A program made the position numbers and the translations under genes. From NCBI RefSeq assembly GCF_026672545.1, contig NZ_JAPPRJ010000009.1, positions 1,046,221-1,110,220 on the forward strand: 64,000 nt of DNA. The letters are read 5' to 3'. Positions 56,832-64,000 of the stretch are shown here, piece after piece. The DNA is from Rhizobium sp. SL86 (GTDB taxonomy: Bacteria; Pseudomonadota; Alphaproteobacteria; Rhizobiales; Rhizobiaceae). Below the pieces are notes generated by a model. That model worked only from the letters and a program-made list of their open reading frames with translations, was not told the DNA's origin and did no database searches. The number at the start of each line of letters is the position of its first letter. Position 1 is the first letter of the stretch.

Positions 56832-57725
56832 ATGGATATCAACGCCAGCACGCTGCGCGCCATCTATACCGGGCTTTCGACCGCCTTCAATCAGCGGTTC
56901 GCTTCGATCTCGCCGCTCTACACGATGGTGGCAATGCCCGTCCCCTCGACCTCGGCGATCAACGAATATCCGCGCCTGGACGATCTGCCCGGCTTCCGCG
57001 AATGGATCGGCGATCGCATGATCCATGATCTTGGCGCGCTGACTTACACCATCCGCAACAAGACCTTCGAGAAGACGATCGCCATCAAGCGTGAACAGAT
57101 CGAGGATGATCAGCTTGGCATCTTCACGCCGGTCGCCGGACAGATGGGTCAGGATGCTGCCGAATTCCCGGATCTTCTCTGCTGGCCGCTCTTCAAGACC
57201 GGCGAGACGCTGAAGTGCTACGACGGCCAGTATTTCTTCGACACGGACCATCCCGGCTACAACGAGCAGGGCAATCAGATCTCTGTTGCCAACTTCACAG
57301 ATGGCGCCGGTCCCGCCTGGTACCTGGTCGATGATGCTCAGGCAGTGAAGCCCTTGGTGTATCAGACCCGTCGTCCCTTCGTTCTTACCCCGATGCAGTC
57401 GCCTGACGATCCAAACGTCTTTTACCAGGGCAAATTCGTCTGGGGCGTCGATGGGCGCTCAAATGCCGGCCTCGGTCTCTGGCAGACCGCCTACAAATCG
57501 AAGGCGACGCTGAACGAAGCGAACCTCTCGGCGGCGCTGACTGCGATGAGCACGATCCGCCGCCGTTCCGGCCAGGTGTTGAACATTTCCGCCAAGAAGC
57601 TGCTCGTGCCACCGTCCCTTGAAATCACCGCACGCAAGCTGGTCGAGGCCGAACTCACCAATGGCGGCGAGACCAACATCATGGCCCGCATGGTGCAGGT
57701 CGTGAAGGTTCCCTACCTCGCCTGA
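56832..57725 (+). CDS. Major capsid protein (Mu gpT-like)
   Basis: 297 aa. Start at ATG 56832 with GAGGA about 7 bases upstream; a TTG at 56826 is less likely. The Mu-type major head protein is recognised by TLRAIYTGLSTAFNQRF, EYPRLDDLPGFREWIGDR and KTFEKTIAIKREQIEDD, and the end KLVEAELTNGGETNI. Two GC-rich hairpins follow the stop. Confidence 0.93.
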   Translation: MDINASTLRAIYTGLSTAFNQRFASISPLYTMVAMPVPSTSAINEYPRLDDLPGFREWIGDRMIHDLGALTYTIRNKTFEKTIAIKREQIEDDQLGIFTPVAGQMGQDAAEFPDLLCWPLFKTGETLKCYDGQYFFDTDHPGYNEQGNQISVANFTDGAGPAWYLVDDAQAVKPLVYQTRRPFVLTPMQSPDDPNVFYQGKFVWGVDGRSNAGLGLWQTAYKSKATLNEANLSAALTAMSTIRRRSGQVLNISAKKLLVPPSLEITARKLVEAELTNGGETNIMARMVQVVKVPYLA

Positions 57726-57728
57726 CCT

Positions 57729-57794
57729 GCCCCGACGCGGGGCACACCACCCGCGTCGCCTGCCGCCGCCGGCGCGCCTCCCCGCCGGCGGCGG
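57729..57794 (+). terminator. Two hairpins after the major capsid gene
   Basis: First stem GCCCCG / CGGGGC (57729-57743). Second stem of 12 bp, CCGCCGCCGGCG (57763) with CGCCGGCGGCGG (57783). No T-run. They would protect the capsid message or reduce read-through. Confidence 0.65.
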
Positions 57795-57849
57795 GTCTCC
57801 GGAAAACGGTTGATGCCAGCCGCTTTCTCGAAACCCGAAAGGAAGAAGC

Positions 57850-58236
57850 ATGAGCGCGAAGAAAATCCAGATCATCTGCACGTCGCCCGGCATGCGCCGC
57901 AACGGTATCGCCCATCCGGCAAGCGCCTTTTATGACGCCGATCGCTGGAGCGCGGACGAGATCAACGCCTTCAAGGCCGATCCGAATTTCACGGTGCGGG
58001 ATGTAGCGGACGGCGAAAGCACGACGACGCAAGCCGATTTCGAGGCGCGCGTGACGGCCGAGGTGGACCGGCGCGTCCAGATCCAGATCGACGAACTGCA
58101 GAAGAGTTTTGACCAGGCCGTCAGCGACAAGGCGGCCGAGAGGATCACCGAACTGCAGGCCAAGGTCGAAGAACTGGAAACCAAGCTGCGGGCCTCTGAA
58201 CAGGCCGCGACCGAGAAGGCTTCGACCAAGAAGTAA
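57850..58236 (+). CDS. Mu gp35/FluMu N-like protein
   Basis: 128 aa. Start MSAKKIQIICTSPGMRRNGI matches Mu-like gp35/FluMu proteins with a small N-terminal fold (about 1-60), then a long coiled coil (about 68-120). Role unknown; located between capsid and tail genes. Confidence 0.78.
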   Translation: MSAKKIQIICTSPGMRRNGIAHPASAFYDADRWSADEINAFKADPNFTVRDVADGESTTTQADFEARVTAEVDRRVQIQIDELQKSFDQAVSDKAAERITELQAKVEELETKLRASEQAATEKASTKK

Positions 58237-58285
58237 CCCCACGCACTGAAGACGACGCTACGAGAGTAAAGCCGAAGGACCACCC

Positions 58286-58720
58286 ATGTATGCCACCGTC
58301 ACCGACATGATTGCCCGCTTCGGCGAGACACACATGATCCGGCTCTCGCAGCCGGAGGATCGCACAGCCGAGACGGTGGATGCGGTGAAGATCGAGACGG
58401 CACTTTCCGACGCGTCATCGGTCATCGACGGCTACATCCGTGGTCGTTACCTGGTGCCGATTGCGGCTCCACCGGCGGAGATCGTCCGCGCTTCCTGCGT
58501 TCTGGCGCGCTACGAGCTGGCCCAGGGCGAGCACATGGAGCCCTCCGAAGAGATGGGCAAGGCGCGCAAGGAAACGATCACCTGGCTGGAGAACATCGCC
58601 AAAGAGCTGATCAATCTCGACGTGCCGGTTGCCCTGCCCGCCGGTCCTGCCGTCGGCTCCGGGCCGCGCATGTCCGATCGGTCACGCATCATGTCGCTCG
58701 ACAGTCTGCGAGGCTTCTGA
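58286..58720 (+). CDS. DUF1320-family protein (Mu gp36)
   Basis: 144 aa. Recognised by MYATVTDMIARFGE, SSVIDGYIRGRYLVPI and ASCVLARYELAQG. Head-tail connector/completion role by position. Its stop shares a base with the next start. Confidence 0.88.
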   Translation: MYATVTDMIARFGETHMIRLSQPEDRTAETVDAVKIETALSDASSVIDGYIRGRYLVPIAAPPAEIVRASCVLARYELAQGEHMEPSEEMGKARKETITWLENIAKELINLDVPVALPAGPAVGSGPRMSDRSRIMSLDSLRGF

Positions 58721-59310
58721 TGGGGTTCACCCTGCAATACACCAACATCCGCAAGATGGAGCCGCTGCTGACGAAGCGGCTGCGGCTCGCCTTCCCGGAA
58801 AAGACGTTTGCGATCGAGCGCGTGCCGCAGGTCATGACGGTCAAGGAATTCGAGCGCCTGGCGCGGCTCTCTCCCTTCATCGGTCTCGCCTGGGTTGGCT
58901 TCCGGGCCGATGCCAATAGCGGCCGGATGCTTTCCGGCCGGATGCTCTGGCGGCTGATCCTCATCTTCAAGGCTTCGAACGGCCTTGAAACCCGCTTCAA
59001 GGGTGACGTGAAGGGGATCGGCCTTGATGCCATGGCCGACGTCGCGATCGCCCTGATGCATGGTTGGACCGTTCCGGACGCGGGGCCTGTGAGCGTGACT
59101 GGCGCCAACAGCGTGATCGCCGACGGCTGGAGCGACGAGGCGGTCGTGATCGCCCAGGTGGATTTCGAGATCTACTGCACCGCGCATCCGGGCAAGCTCG
59201 ATCTGATCACACCCGACGATTTCCGTGCGCTGTCGATCGACTGGATGGTCGAGCCCGATCCTGACGCCGTGCCCGTATCCGACACCCTCACCCTGGACGA
59301 TGCCCCATGA
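58720..59310 (+). CDS. Mu gp37-like protein (DUF1834)
   Basis: 196 aa. Begins MGFTLQYTNIRKMEPLL; WVGFRADANSGRMLSGRMLW and GIGLDAMADVAIALMHGW fit the gp37/DUF1834 family. Probably part of the tail terminator region. The start and stop overlap with neighbours. Confidence 0.82.
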   Translation: MGFTLQYTNIRKMEPLLTKRLRLAFPEKTFAIERVPQVMTVKEFERLARLSPFIGLAWVGFRADANSGRMLSGRMLWRLILIFKASNGLETRFKGDVKGIGLDAMADVAIALMHGWTVPDAGPVSVTGANSVIADGWSDEAVVIAQVDFEIYCTAHPGKLDLITPDDFRALSIDWMVEPDPDAVPVSDTLTLDDAP

Positions 59311-59558
59311 TGAAATTCCTGAAGCCCGCACCGGGCCGCACAGTCCATCTGCCGGACGGGACCGAAATCCCGGCAGCCGGCATGGACATCGAGGACAGCC
59401 TGTTTCGCCGCCGGCGCCTGGCCGATGGCGATCTTATCGAGGCAGAACCGCCAAGCGCCGCATCGGCGCCTGAGGCCGAGCCCCACGACGGAACCGAAAC
59501 CGAAACGGCCGAGGCCGAAGCCCCCGCCAAGACGACCAAGCCCAAAGGAGGCAAGTGA
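59307..59558 (+). CDS. DUF2635-family protein (Mu gp38)
   Basis: 83 aa. Conserved start MMKFLKPAPGRTVHLPDGTE, then DSLFRRRRLADGDLIEA. The C-terminal 35 residues are acidic and low complexity. Precedes the tail sheath as in Mu. Confidence 0.85.
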   Translation: MMKFLKPAPGRTVHLPDGTEIPAAGMDIEDSLFRRRRLADGDLIEAEPPSAASAPEAEPHDGTETETAEAEAPAKTTKPKGGK

Positions 59559-59560
59559 CC

Positions 59561-61048
59561 ATGGATTTCGACGAAATCCCCTATGACTGGTTGGAGCCCG
59601 GCACCTTCCTGGAAGTGAAGCCGAACTACCGCAATGCCGGCGTCTTCGCCTGGCCGGAAAAGGCAATGATCGCTGGCCAGAAGCTGGCGGCCGGAACGCT
59701 TGCTCCCGGCCAGATCATCGAAGTGACACGCGCTGCCGAAGGCGACGTGCTCTTCGGCCGTGGCTCGGTCGGCGCCAAGATGGTGAAGGCCTTCCGCGAC
59801 GCCAACAAAGTCACGCCGCTTTATGTTACAGCGCTTGCCGATGCCGAAGGCGCGGTCAAATCGACCGGCACCTTTACCTTCGTCGGAGCAGCCTCCTCGG
59901 CTGTCGTGCTGCGCTTCCGCATCGGTGGACGCCAGGTGCGCTTTACCGCGCTGACCTCCGACAACGTGACAGCGATGGCAACCAAGCTTGCCGCCGCGAT
60001 CAACGCGGATCTCGACATGGAAGTGACCGCCGCGTCGGCTGCCGGCGTCGTTACCTGCACGGCGCGTCACGGTGGCGAGGTCGGCAACGAGATCGACCTG
60101 CGCGTCGATACCGACGTCCAGCCGGTGCCTTCGGGCCTCACGATCACGGTCGCCGCCATGGCGGGTGGCGCCGGCAATCCGTCGGTCCAGTCGGTGCTCG
60201 ATCTGCTGACCAACACCTGGATCACCAAGCTTGTGACGCCCTGGGCGGATGCCACCAATCTCGGTCTGCTCGCGACTTGGCTGACCGCGCGCTACACGGC
60301 GATGTCGAAGCTCGATTGCCATGGCTTCACCTTCAAGCGTGGTACGTTCGGGGAACTGTCCACCTTCGGCAATCTCACCAATTACCCCTTCCTTACCTGC
60401 GGCGGCATGAAGGCTTCGCCGACGCCGGCCTACACGATTGCCGCGACCGCCATGGCAATTGCAAGCTTCCACCTCACCAACGATCCGGCGCGCCAGCTGC
60501 GCTCGCTGGTGCTTCCGGGCGTGATGGCGCCGGCGGCGGCTGACCAGTTCACCGACGAGGAAAAGAACCTGCTGCTCAATCGCGGGATCTCGACCTTCGA
60601 CCATCTGTCGGATGGCACGACCACGATCAGCCGGATGATCACCACCTACAAGACGTCCAATCTGGGCGCTGCCGATCGTGCCTGGCTCGACATCATGGTG
60701 CCGGCGACGGCATCGCGCATCCGCTACGACTGGGCGCTCTATGTCTCGCTGTTGTATCCGCGCGCCAAGCTGGTCGATGACGACGACGTTGCGGCGCTCG
60801 TGCGGCGTGATGACGACGACACCGATCCGGGAACGGCTGTCGTCACGCCTGGGCGCATGCATGCGTCCTGGGGTGCGCGCTGCAAGCTCTACGGCGAGAA
60901 GGTGTGGATCGAGAACGTCTCGCAGAAGATCAGGGAAAGCGTCTTCCAACGCTCGACCGACGACAGGCAGCGATTGGAAAGTCGCCAGAAAATCAGCATC
61001 GCCGGCAACCTGATGGTGCTTGCCGGCTCGCTTGAATTCGACGCTTAG
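59561..61048 (+). CDS. Tail sheath protein (Mu gpL-like)
   Basis: 495 aa. ATG 59561 with AGGAGG upstream. N-terminal FLEVKPNYRNAGVFAWPEKAM fits the start, and MAAGGAGNPSVQ-like GGAGNPSVQSVLDLL and the C-terminal RIRYDWALYVSLLYPRAKLVDDD fit the contractile-sheath family. The protein shows that the phage is a myovirus. Confidence 0.93.
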   Translation: MDFDEIPYDWLEPGTFLEVKPNYRNAGVFAWPEKAMIAGQKLAAGTLAPGQIIEVTRAAEGDVLFGRGSVGAKMVKAFRDANKVTPLYVTALADAEGAVKSTGTFTFVGAASSAVVLRFRIGGRQVRFTALTSDNVTAMATKLAAAINADLDMEVTAASAAGVVTCTARHGGEVGNEIDLRVDTDVQPVPSGLTITVAAMAGGAGNPSVQSVLDLLTNTWITKLVTPWADATNLGLLATWLTARYTAMSKLDCHGFTFKRGTFGELSTFGNLTNYPFLTCGGMKASPTPAYTIAATAMAIASFHLTNDPARQLRSLVLPGVMAPAAADQFTDEEKNLLLNRGISTFDHLSDGTTTISRMITTYKTSNLGAADRAWLDIMVPATASRIRYDWALYVSLLYPRAKLVDDDDVAALVRRDDDDTDPGTAVVTPGRMHASWGARCKLYGEKVWIENVSQKIRESVFQRSTDDRQRLESRQKISIAGNLMVLAGSLEFDA

Positions 61049-61060
61049 GAGGACTGACCC

Positions 61061-61426
61061 ATGACACAGGTTCTGGGCATCATCGACATCGTCTGGCGCG
61101 GCCGGACGATCCCTGTCGAAAAGGGTGCCACCATCCGCCTCGGCGGCATCAAGAACACCGGCGTTACCTATGGACGCACGGTCGGCCGCGCCGGCGAATT
61201 CCAGGGTTCGGAAGTCAATGCGACGACCAACCTGCAGCGCGGCCAGCGGGCGACCGACCTCTTCGACGAGACGGAGGGCGAGCTGCAGGTGCGCTGCGAT
61301 ACCGGCCAGACCTTCGTCATCAACGACGCCTTCCTGGAAGGCGATCGTCCGGTGATCACCGGCGGCGAAGGCGGCAAGATCCCGCTCAAATGGATGGGCG
61401 GCGTAGCCGAGGAGATCCTCGCATGA
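61061..61426 (+). CDS. Tail tube protein (Mu gpM-like)
   Basis: 121 aa. Recognised by IKNTGVTYGRTVGRAGEF, TTNLQRGQRATDLFDETEGELQ and FVINDAFLEG. The inner tube of the contractile tail. The stop overlaps the chaperone start (ATGA). Confidence 0.88.
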   Translation: MTQVLGIIDIVWRGRTIPVEKGATIRLGGIKNTGVTYGRTVGRAGEFQGSEVNATTNLQRGQRATDLFDETEGELQVRCDTGQTFVINDAFLEGDRPVITGGEGGKIPLKWMGGVAEEILA

Positions 61427-62032
61427 CGAAGATTGGTCGCACGACCCATATTGACCTGGACGAGGATGCTCTCGTCGAAGCCCCCAAGGTCTCCAGCGAG
61501 GATGACATCGTCAATGAGGACAACGACCTCGACGACAACGACATCGTCGATGAAGATGCCGGCGACCTCGACAAACTGCCGAGACGCGCGATCGTCAATG
61601 CAGACGGCACGGTGATCCTGCCGCTCCTCTATCCGAAGACGTTCGCGTCGAAAAGGACGGCAAGATCCGCGAACGCGTGTTCAAGCAGCTCACCTTCCAT
61701 CGCCTGACCGGCGCCGATCAGCGCGCGATTGCCGCCGCCAGCGAAGACATGATGAATGTGGTCGCCTTCGCGCGATCGACCAAGATCAGCCAGGCGGTGA
61801 TGAACAAGCTGTTCGACAAGATGGATGCGGCCGACATTGCCGACTGCGGGCGGGTGCTCAACTCTTTTTTGACGAGTGGCCGCAAAACTGGCCGGTGATG
61901 ATCGGCGCGCTGGCCGATGGTACCGGTTTCTCGGCTGCCGAGATCGACGCATTCGACGCCCGCACGCTGACCTACTGGTGGAACATGGTGATGGCCTGGC
62001 GCCAGGAAGTGGCTAGACTCAACACCCCCTGA
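61423..62032 (+). CDS. Tail assembly chaperones (Mu gp41 type) with -1 frameshift, one extra frame break
   Basis: Starts in an ATGA overlap with the tube gene (TKIGRTTHIDLDEDALVEAP, acidic), then VILPLLYPKTF. At about 61643 the frame breaks: the next sensible reading is RVEKDGKIRERVFKQLTFHR, which needs one more base (probably a C). That is an inactivating indel or sequencing error. The core then runs to SFLTSGRKTGR, stop at 61898. At 61865-61871 the slippery T TTT TTG allows a -1 shift that adds 54 residues (starting FDEWPQNWPVMIGALADG) to a stop at 62032. Such a two-product chaperone set is standard in contractile and siphophage tails. Confidence 0.8.
61865..61871 (+). other. -1 frameshift slippery heptamer T TTT TTG
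   Basis: In the zero frame the codons read TCT TTT TTG; both tRNAs can re-pair after slipping one base. The -1 frame is open for 54 codons with well-conserved-looking tail chaperone sequence. Confidence 0.8.
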
Positions 62033-62035
62033 CGA

Positions 62036-62069
62036 GATCATGCCCGCCGATGCGGGCATGATCGTTTTT
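62036..62069 (+). terminator. Strong intrinsic terminator before the tape-measure gene
   Basis: Perfect 12-bp stem GATCATGCCCGC / GCGGGCATGATC, loop CGAT, followed by GTTTTT. It lies between the chaperones and tape measure, where partial termination would reduce tape-measure levels. Confidence 0.75.
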
Positions 62070-62114
62070 CGCGCGCGCGATAGCTTGGCGGCTATCTTCG
62101 AACGAGGCGCGCCC

Positions 62115-63326
62115 ATGTCCAATCGCAATATGGCCTTGGACGTCATCGTCCGGCTGAAGGATCTGCTCACAGGTCCGCTTCGCCGCCTGCGCTCGACGCT
62201 CGACGGCATTGCCGGCATGGCCCGAAAGATCGGTCTCGTCGGCGGCGCCGTTGCCGCCATTTCGTTCATGGGTCCGATCCAGGAAGCGGCCGCGTTCCAG
62301 CAGCAGCTCCTCGATATCGCCGGCACGTCCAATCTCGTCGGCAAAGCTGCCTTTGATCTCGTCGAAAATTCCAAGGCGAAATACGAGGAACTGAGCCTGG
62401 TCGTCGGCCAGTATTCCGACACCATTGCCAAGGGTGCCGGCCAGATGATCGCAGCCGGTGTCGATCCGACGCTGGTCGATCAGTCGATCGGTTTGATCGG
62501 TCGCTCTGCGACCGCGGCCAATGCCGAGTTCAACGACATGGCAGGCGTGGCGACCTCGCTCCTAACCACACTACGCATGCCCGCCGATCAGCTGGAGGGT
62601 GCGATGGCCGGCCTCGTGGTGGCCGGCAAGGAAGGCGCCTTCGAATTAAAGGACATGGCACGCTACTTCCCGACGCTGACAGGCCAGATGGCGAAGTTTG
62701 GTGTGACCGGCCGCGAAGCTGTCAACACCCTTGGTGCTGCCCTGCAGATCGCCCGCAAAGGCACGAGCGATCCGGCGGAAGCCGCCAACAACCTCAAGAA
62801 CTTCCTCTCGAAGATCCTGGCGCCCGAGACCATCAAGAACTTCGCGAAAGCTGGCGTCGATATCGAAGCCGTGATGAAGGACGCTGCCACGAAGGGCATC
62901 AACCCGATCGAGGCCGTCGTGCAGAAGATCTCGAAACTGACGGGGATCTCCGGAAAGGAAATCGCCGGGCTTTTGAAGACCGCCAAGGACAACGGTCTTG
63001 AGGGCGCCGATGCGCTGGCTTCCGTCCGCGAGCAGCTGGAGAAGATCTACGGCGCCGGCAAGCTCGGTTCGATTTTTGGCGACATGCAGGTCATGGATTT
63101 CCTGATCCCGATGCTCGCGAATATCGATGAGTACAAGCGGATCAGGCAAGAGGTTGCAAACGCCACCGGCTCGGTCATCGACAAGGATTTCGAGACGCAG
63201 ATGGAAGGCCTCAACCGGCAGCTGACGATCTTCAACGAGATCGGCACGCAGGCCGGACGCGAGGGGTCGGCTTTGCCTTTGGCTCCCGGGCTTCCCATGA
63301 TCACGAGAACCTCGCTGCGCTTCTGA
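62115..63326 (+). CDS. Tape measure protein, N-terminal part before frame break
   Basis: 403 aa of open reading frame from ATG 62115. Tape-measure features: DVIVRLKDLLTGPLRRLRST, a hydrophobic helix (GLVGGAVAAISFMGPI) and PFTLTGQMAKFGVTGREAV-like TLTGQMAKFGVTGREAVNTL. After about residue 385 (near 63265) the frame changes and the ORF ends early with an unrelated tail. The real gene clearly continues in other frames to the window end. Confidence 0.85.
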   Translation: MSNRNMALDVIVRLKDLLTGPLRRLRSTLDGIAGMARKIGLVGGAVAAISFMGPIQEAAAFQQQLLDIAGTSNLVGKAAFDLVENSKAKYEELSLVVGQYSDTIAKGAGQMIAAGVDPTLVDQSIGLIGRSATAANAEFNDMAGVATSLLTTLRMPADQLEGAMAGLVVAGKEGAFELKDMARYFPTLTGQMAKFGVTGREAVNTLGAALQIARKGTSDPAEAANNLKNFLSKILAPETIKNFAKAGVDIEAVMKDAATKGINPIEAVVQKISKLTGISGKEIAGLLKTAKDNGLEGADALASVREQLEKIYGAGKLGSIFGDMQVMDFLIPMLANIDEYKRIRQEVANATGSVIDKDFETQMEGLNRQLTIFNEIGTQAGREGSALPLAPGLPMITRTSLRF

Positions 63327-64000
63327 AGTGGCTGCGAGAAACCGGATAAGGCCACCGGCGGCATGGTACGCCAGGCGCTGTCGCTCGCTGGCGCTGGCGT
63401 CATCGCTGCCGCTGGCATCGGTGCGCTTGGGCTGGTCCTGCCTGTGATCGGCGCGGGTCTTTCGGCGCTGGCCGCCCTCGTCAGCCCGGTTGGCATCGCA
63501 CTGCGGCCATCGTAGCCGGAGCCTATCTCATCTACCGCAACTGGTCGATCGTCAGCTCGCGTCTGTCGCGCATCTGGGACAGCATCAAGTCCGGTTTTTC
63601 CGCCTTCGGAGCTCTTTTAGACATTGGCCGCCGCGTCGTCACCGCCGGCCATGGAGATGGTTATTGATCGCTTACGGTCCTGCCGTCATGAATGGAATTG
63701 GTAAAGCCTGAGAGGGCCTCTTCCGCAGCGGCTTCGGCACGGTCTGTTATTTCGATACCGCGCCGCCGGCACCCTGCTGGCCAGATGGTGGGTCGTTATG
63801 TGGCCCTGTTAAAGTCATGAATGGCATTGGCAAAGCCTGGGGAGGGGCCTCTTCCGGCGGTTTCGGCATGGTCGGTTATTTCTGGATACCGGCGCGCCGG
63901 TCACCGCCGGGCTGCGGAGATGGTGGATCGTTATGGCCCTATCCTTAAGGAAGGCATGGGTGCGCCCTAACGGACGCGTGTCGGCGGGTGGGAGAACCTG
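63327..64000 (+). pseudogene. Tape-measure continuation with several frame breaks and 129-base repeat
   Basis: Tape-measure-like peptide sequence is visible in three frames: HENLAALLKWLRETG, then GGMVRQALSLAGAGVIAAAG, then AIVAGAYLIYRNWSIVSSRL. At least three single-base indels are needed to join them. From about 63610 a degenerate tandem unit of about 129 bases (ATG at 63688 and 63817) encodes repeated GMNGIGKAWGGASSGGFG-type text. The error density suggests low-quality sequence near a contig edge; true decay is possible. Confidence 0.65.

Overview
The window looks like a GC-rich alphaproteobacterial chromosome, most likely Rhizobiales (Agrobacterium/Rhizobium type). The reasons are the gene families present (solitary ParA-like ATPase, soluble PAS-type chemotaxis receptor ending in DWEEF, TRAP and ABC uptake cassettes, HigBA, a B12-dependent MetH), a sequence matching the alphaproteobacterial EcfG stress promoter, and an alphaproteobacterial type of Mu-like prophage. 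Species cannot be named from the sequence alone.

Layout, bases 1-33835 (host chromosome). An L,D-transpeptidase (5' end outside the window), a membrane class III cyclase with a CxxCH sensor domain and a ParA-like ATPase come first. A leftward metabolic block (3987-12831) follows: iron-type alcohol dehydrogenase, aldehyde dehydrogenase, a PIN/HTH pair, a glutamine-synthetase-like gamma-glutamylamide ligase, a complete TRAP transporter and an N-formylglutamate amidohydrolase-like protein. Together these suggest catabolism of an amine or amino alcohol through gamma-glutamyl intermediates. Divergent from it are an RpiR regulator, a four-gene ABC importer, a zinc alcohol dehydrogenase and a PP2C phosphatase. 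Then come HigBA with its operator, MetH with a 20-bp upstream palindrome, an AGE-family isomerase, a chemotaxis receptor, several small conserved-looking proteins, a polysaccharide deacetylase and a large hybrid histidine kinase fused to a second receiver.

Bases 34.0-64.0 kb hold the left part of a Mu-like transposable prophage; its right end lies beyond the window. The first 4 kb carry AT-rich cargo: an ABC-type ATPase with a DUF3696-like end followed at once by a TOPRIM-like protein (a candidate anti-phage pair), and a membrane protein downstream of the repressor gene. The regulatory switch has an S24 repressor, twin operators and a Ner-like protein. The early block has a DnaA-C-like protein, a ParB-like protein, the MuA-type transposase, the MuB-type ATPase, GemA and a Mor-like activator. 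The late block has lysis genes (GH19 endolysin, holin, nested Rz/Rz1), packaging, head, sheath, tube, tail chaperones with a -1 frameshift site, and tape measure.

The most interesting items are the prophage-borne ATPase/TOPRIM pair, a 27-bp perfect palindrome inside the ParB-like gene, the chaperone slippery site T TTT TTG, a receiver domain fused to a kinase with a ribosome-binding site still in place at the joint, and the gamma-glutamyl catabolic cluster. The last 0.75 kb, and one site near 61643, show frame breaks that look like sequence errors at a contig edge or prophage decay.
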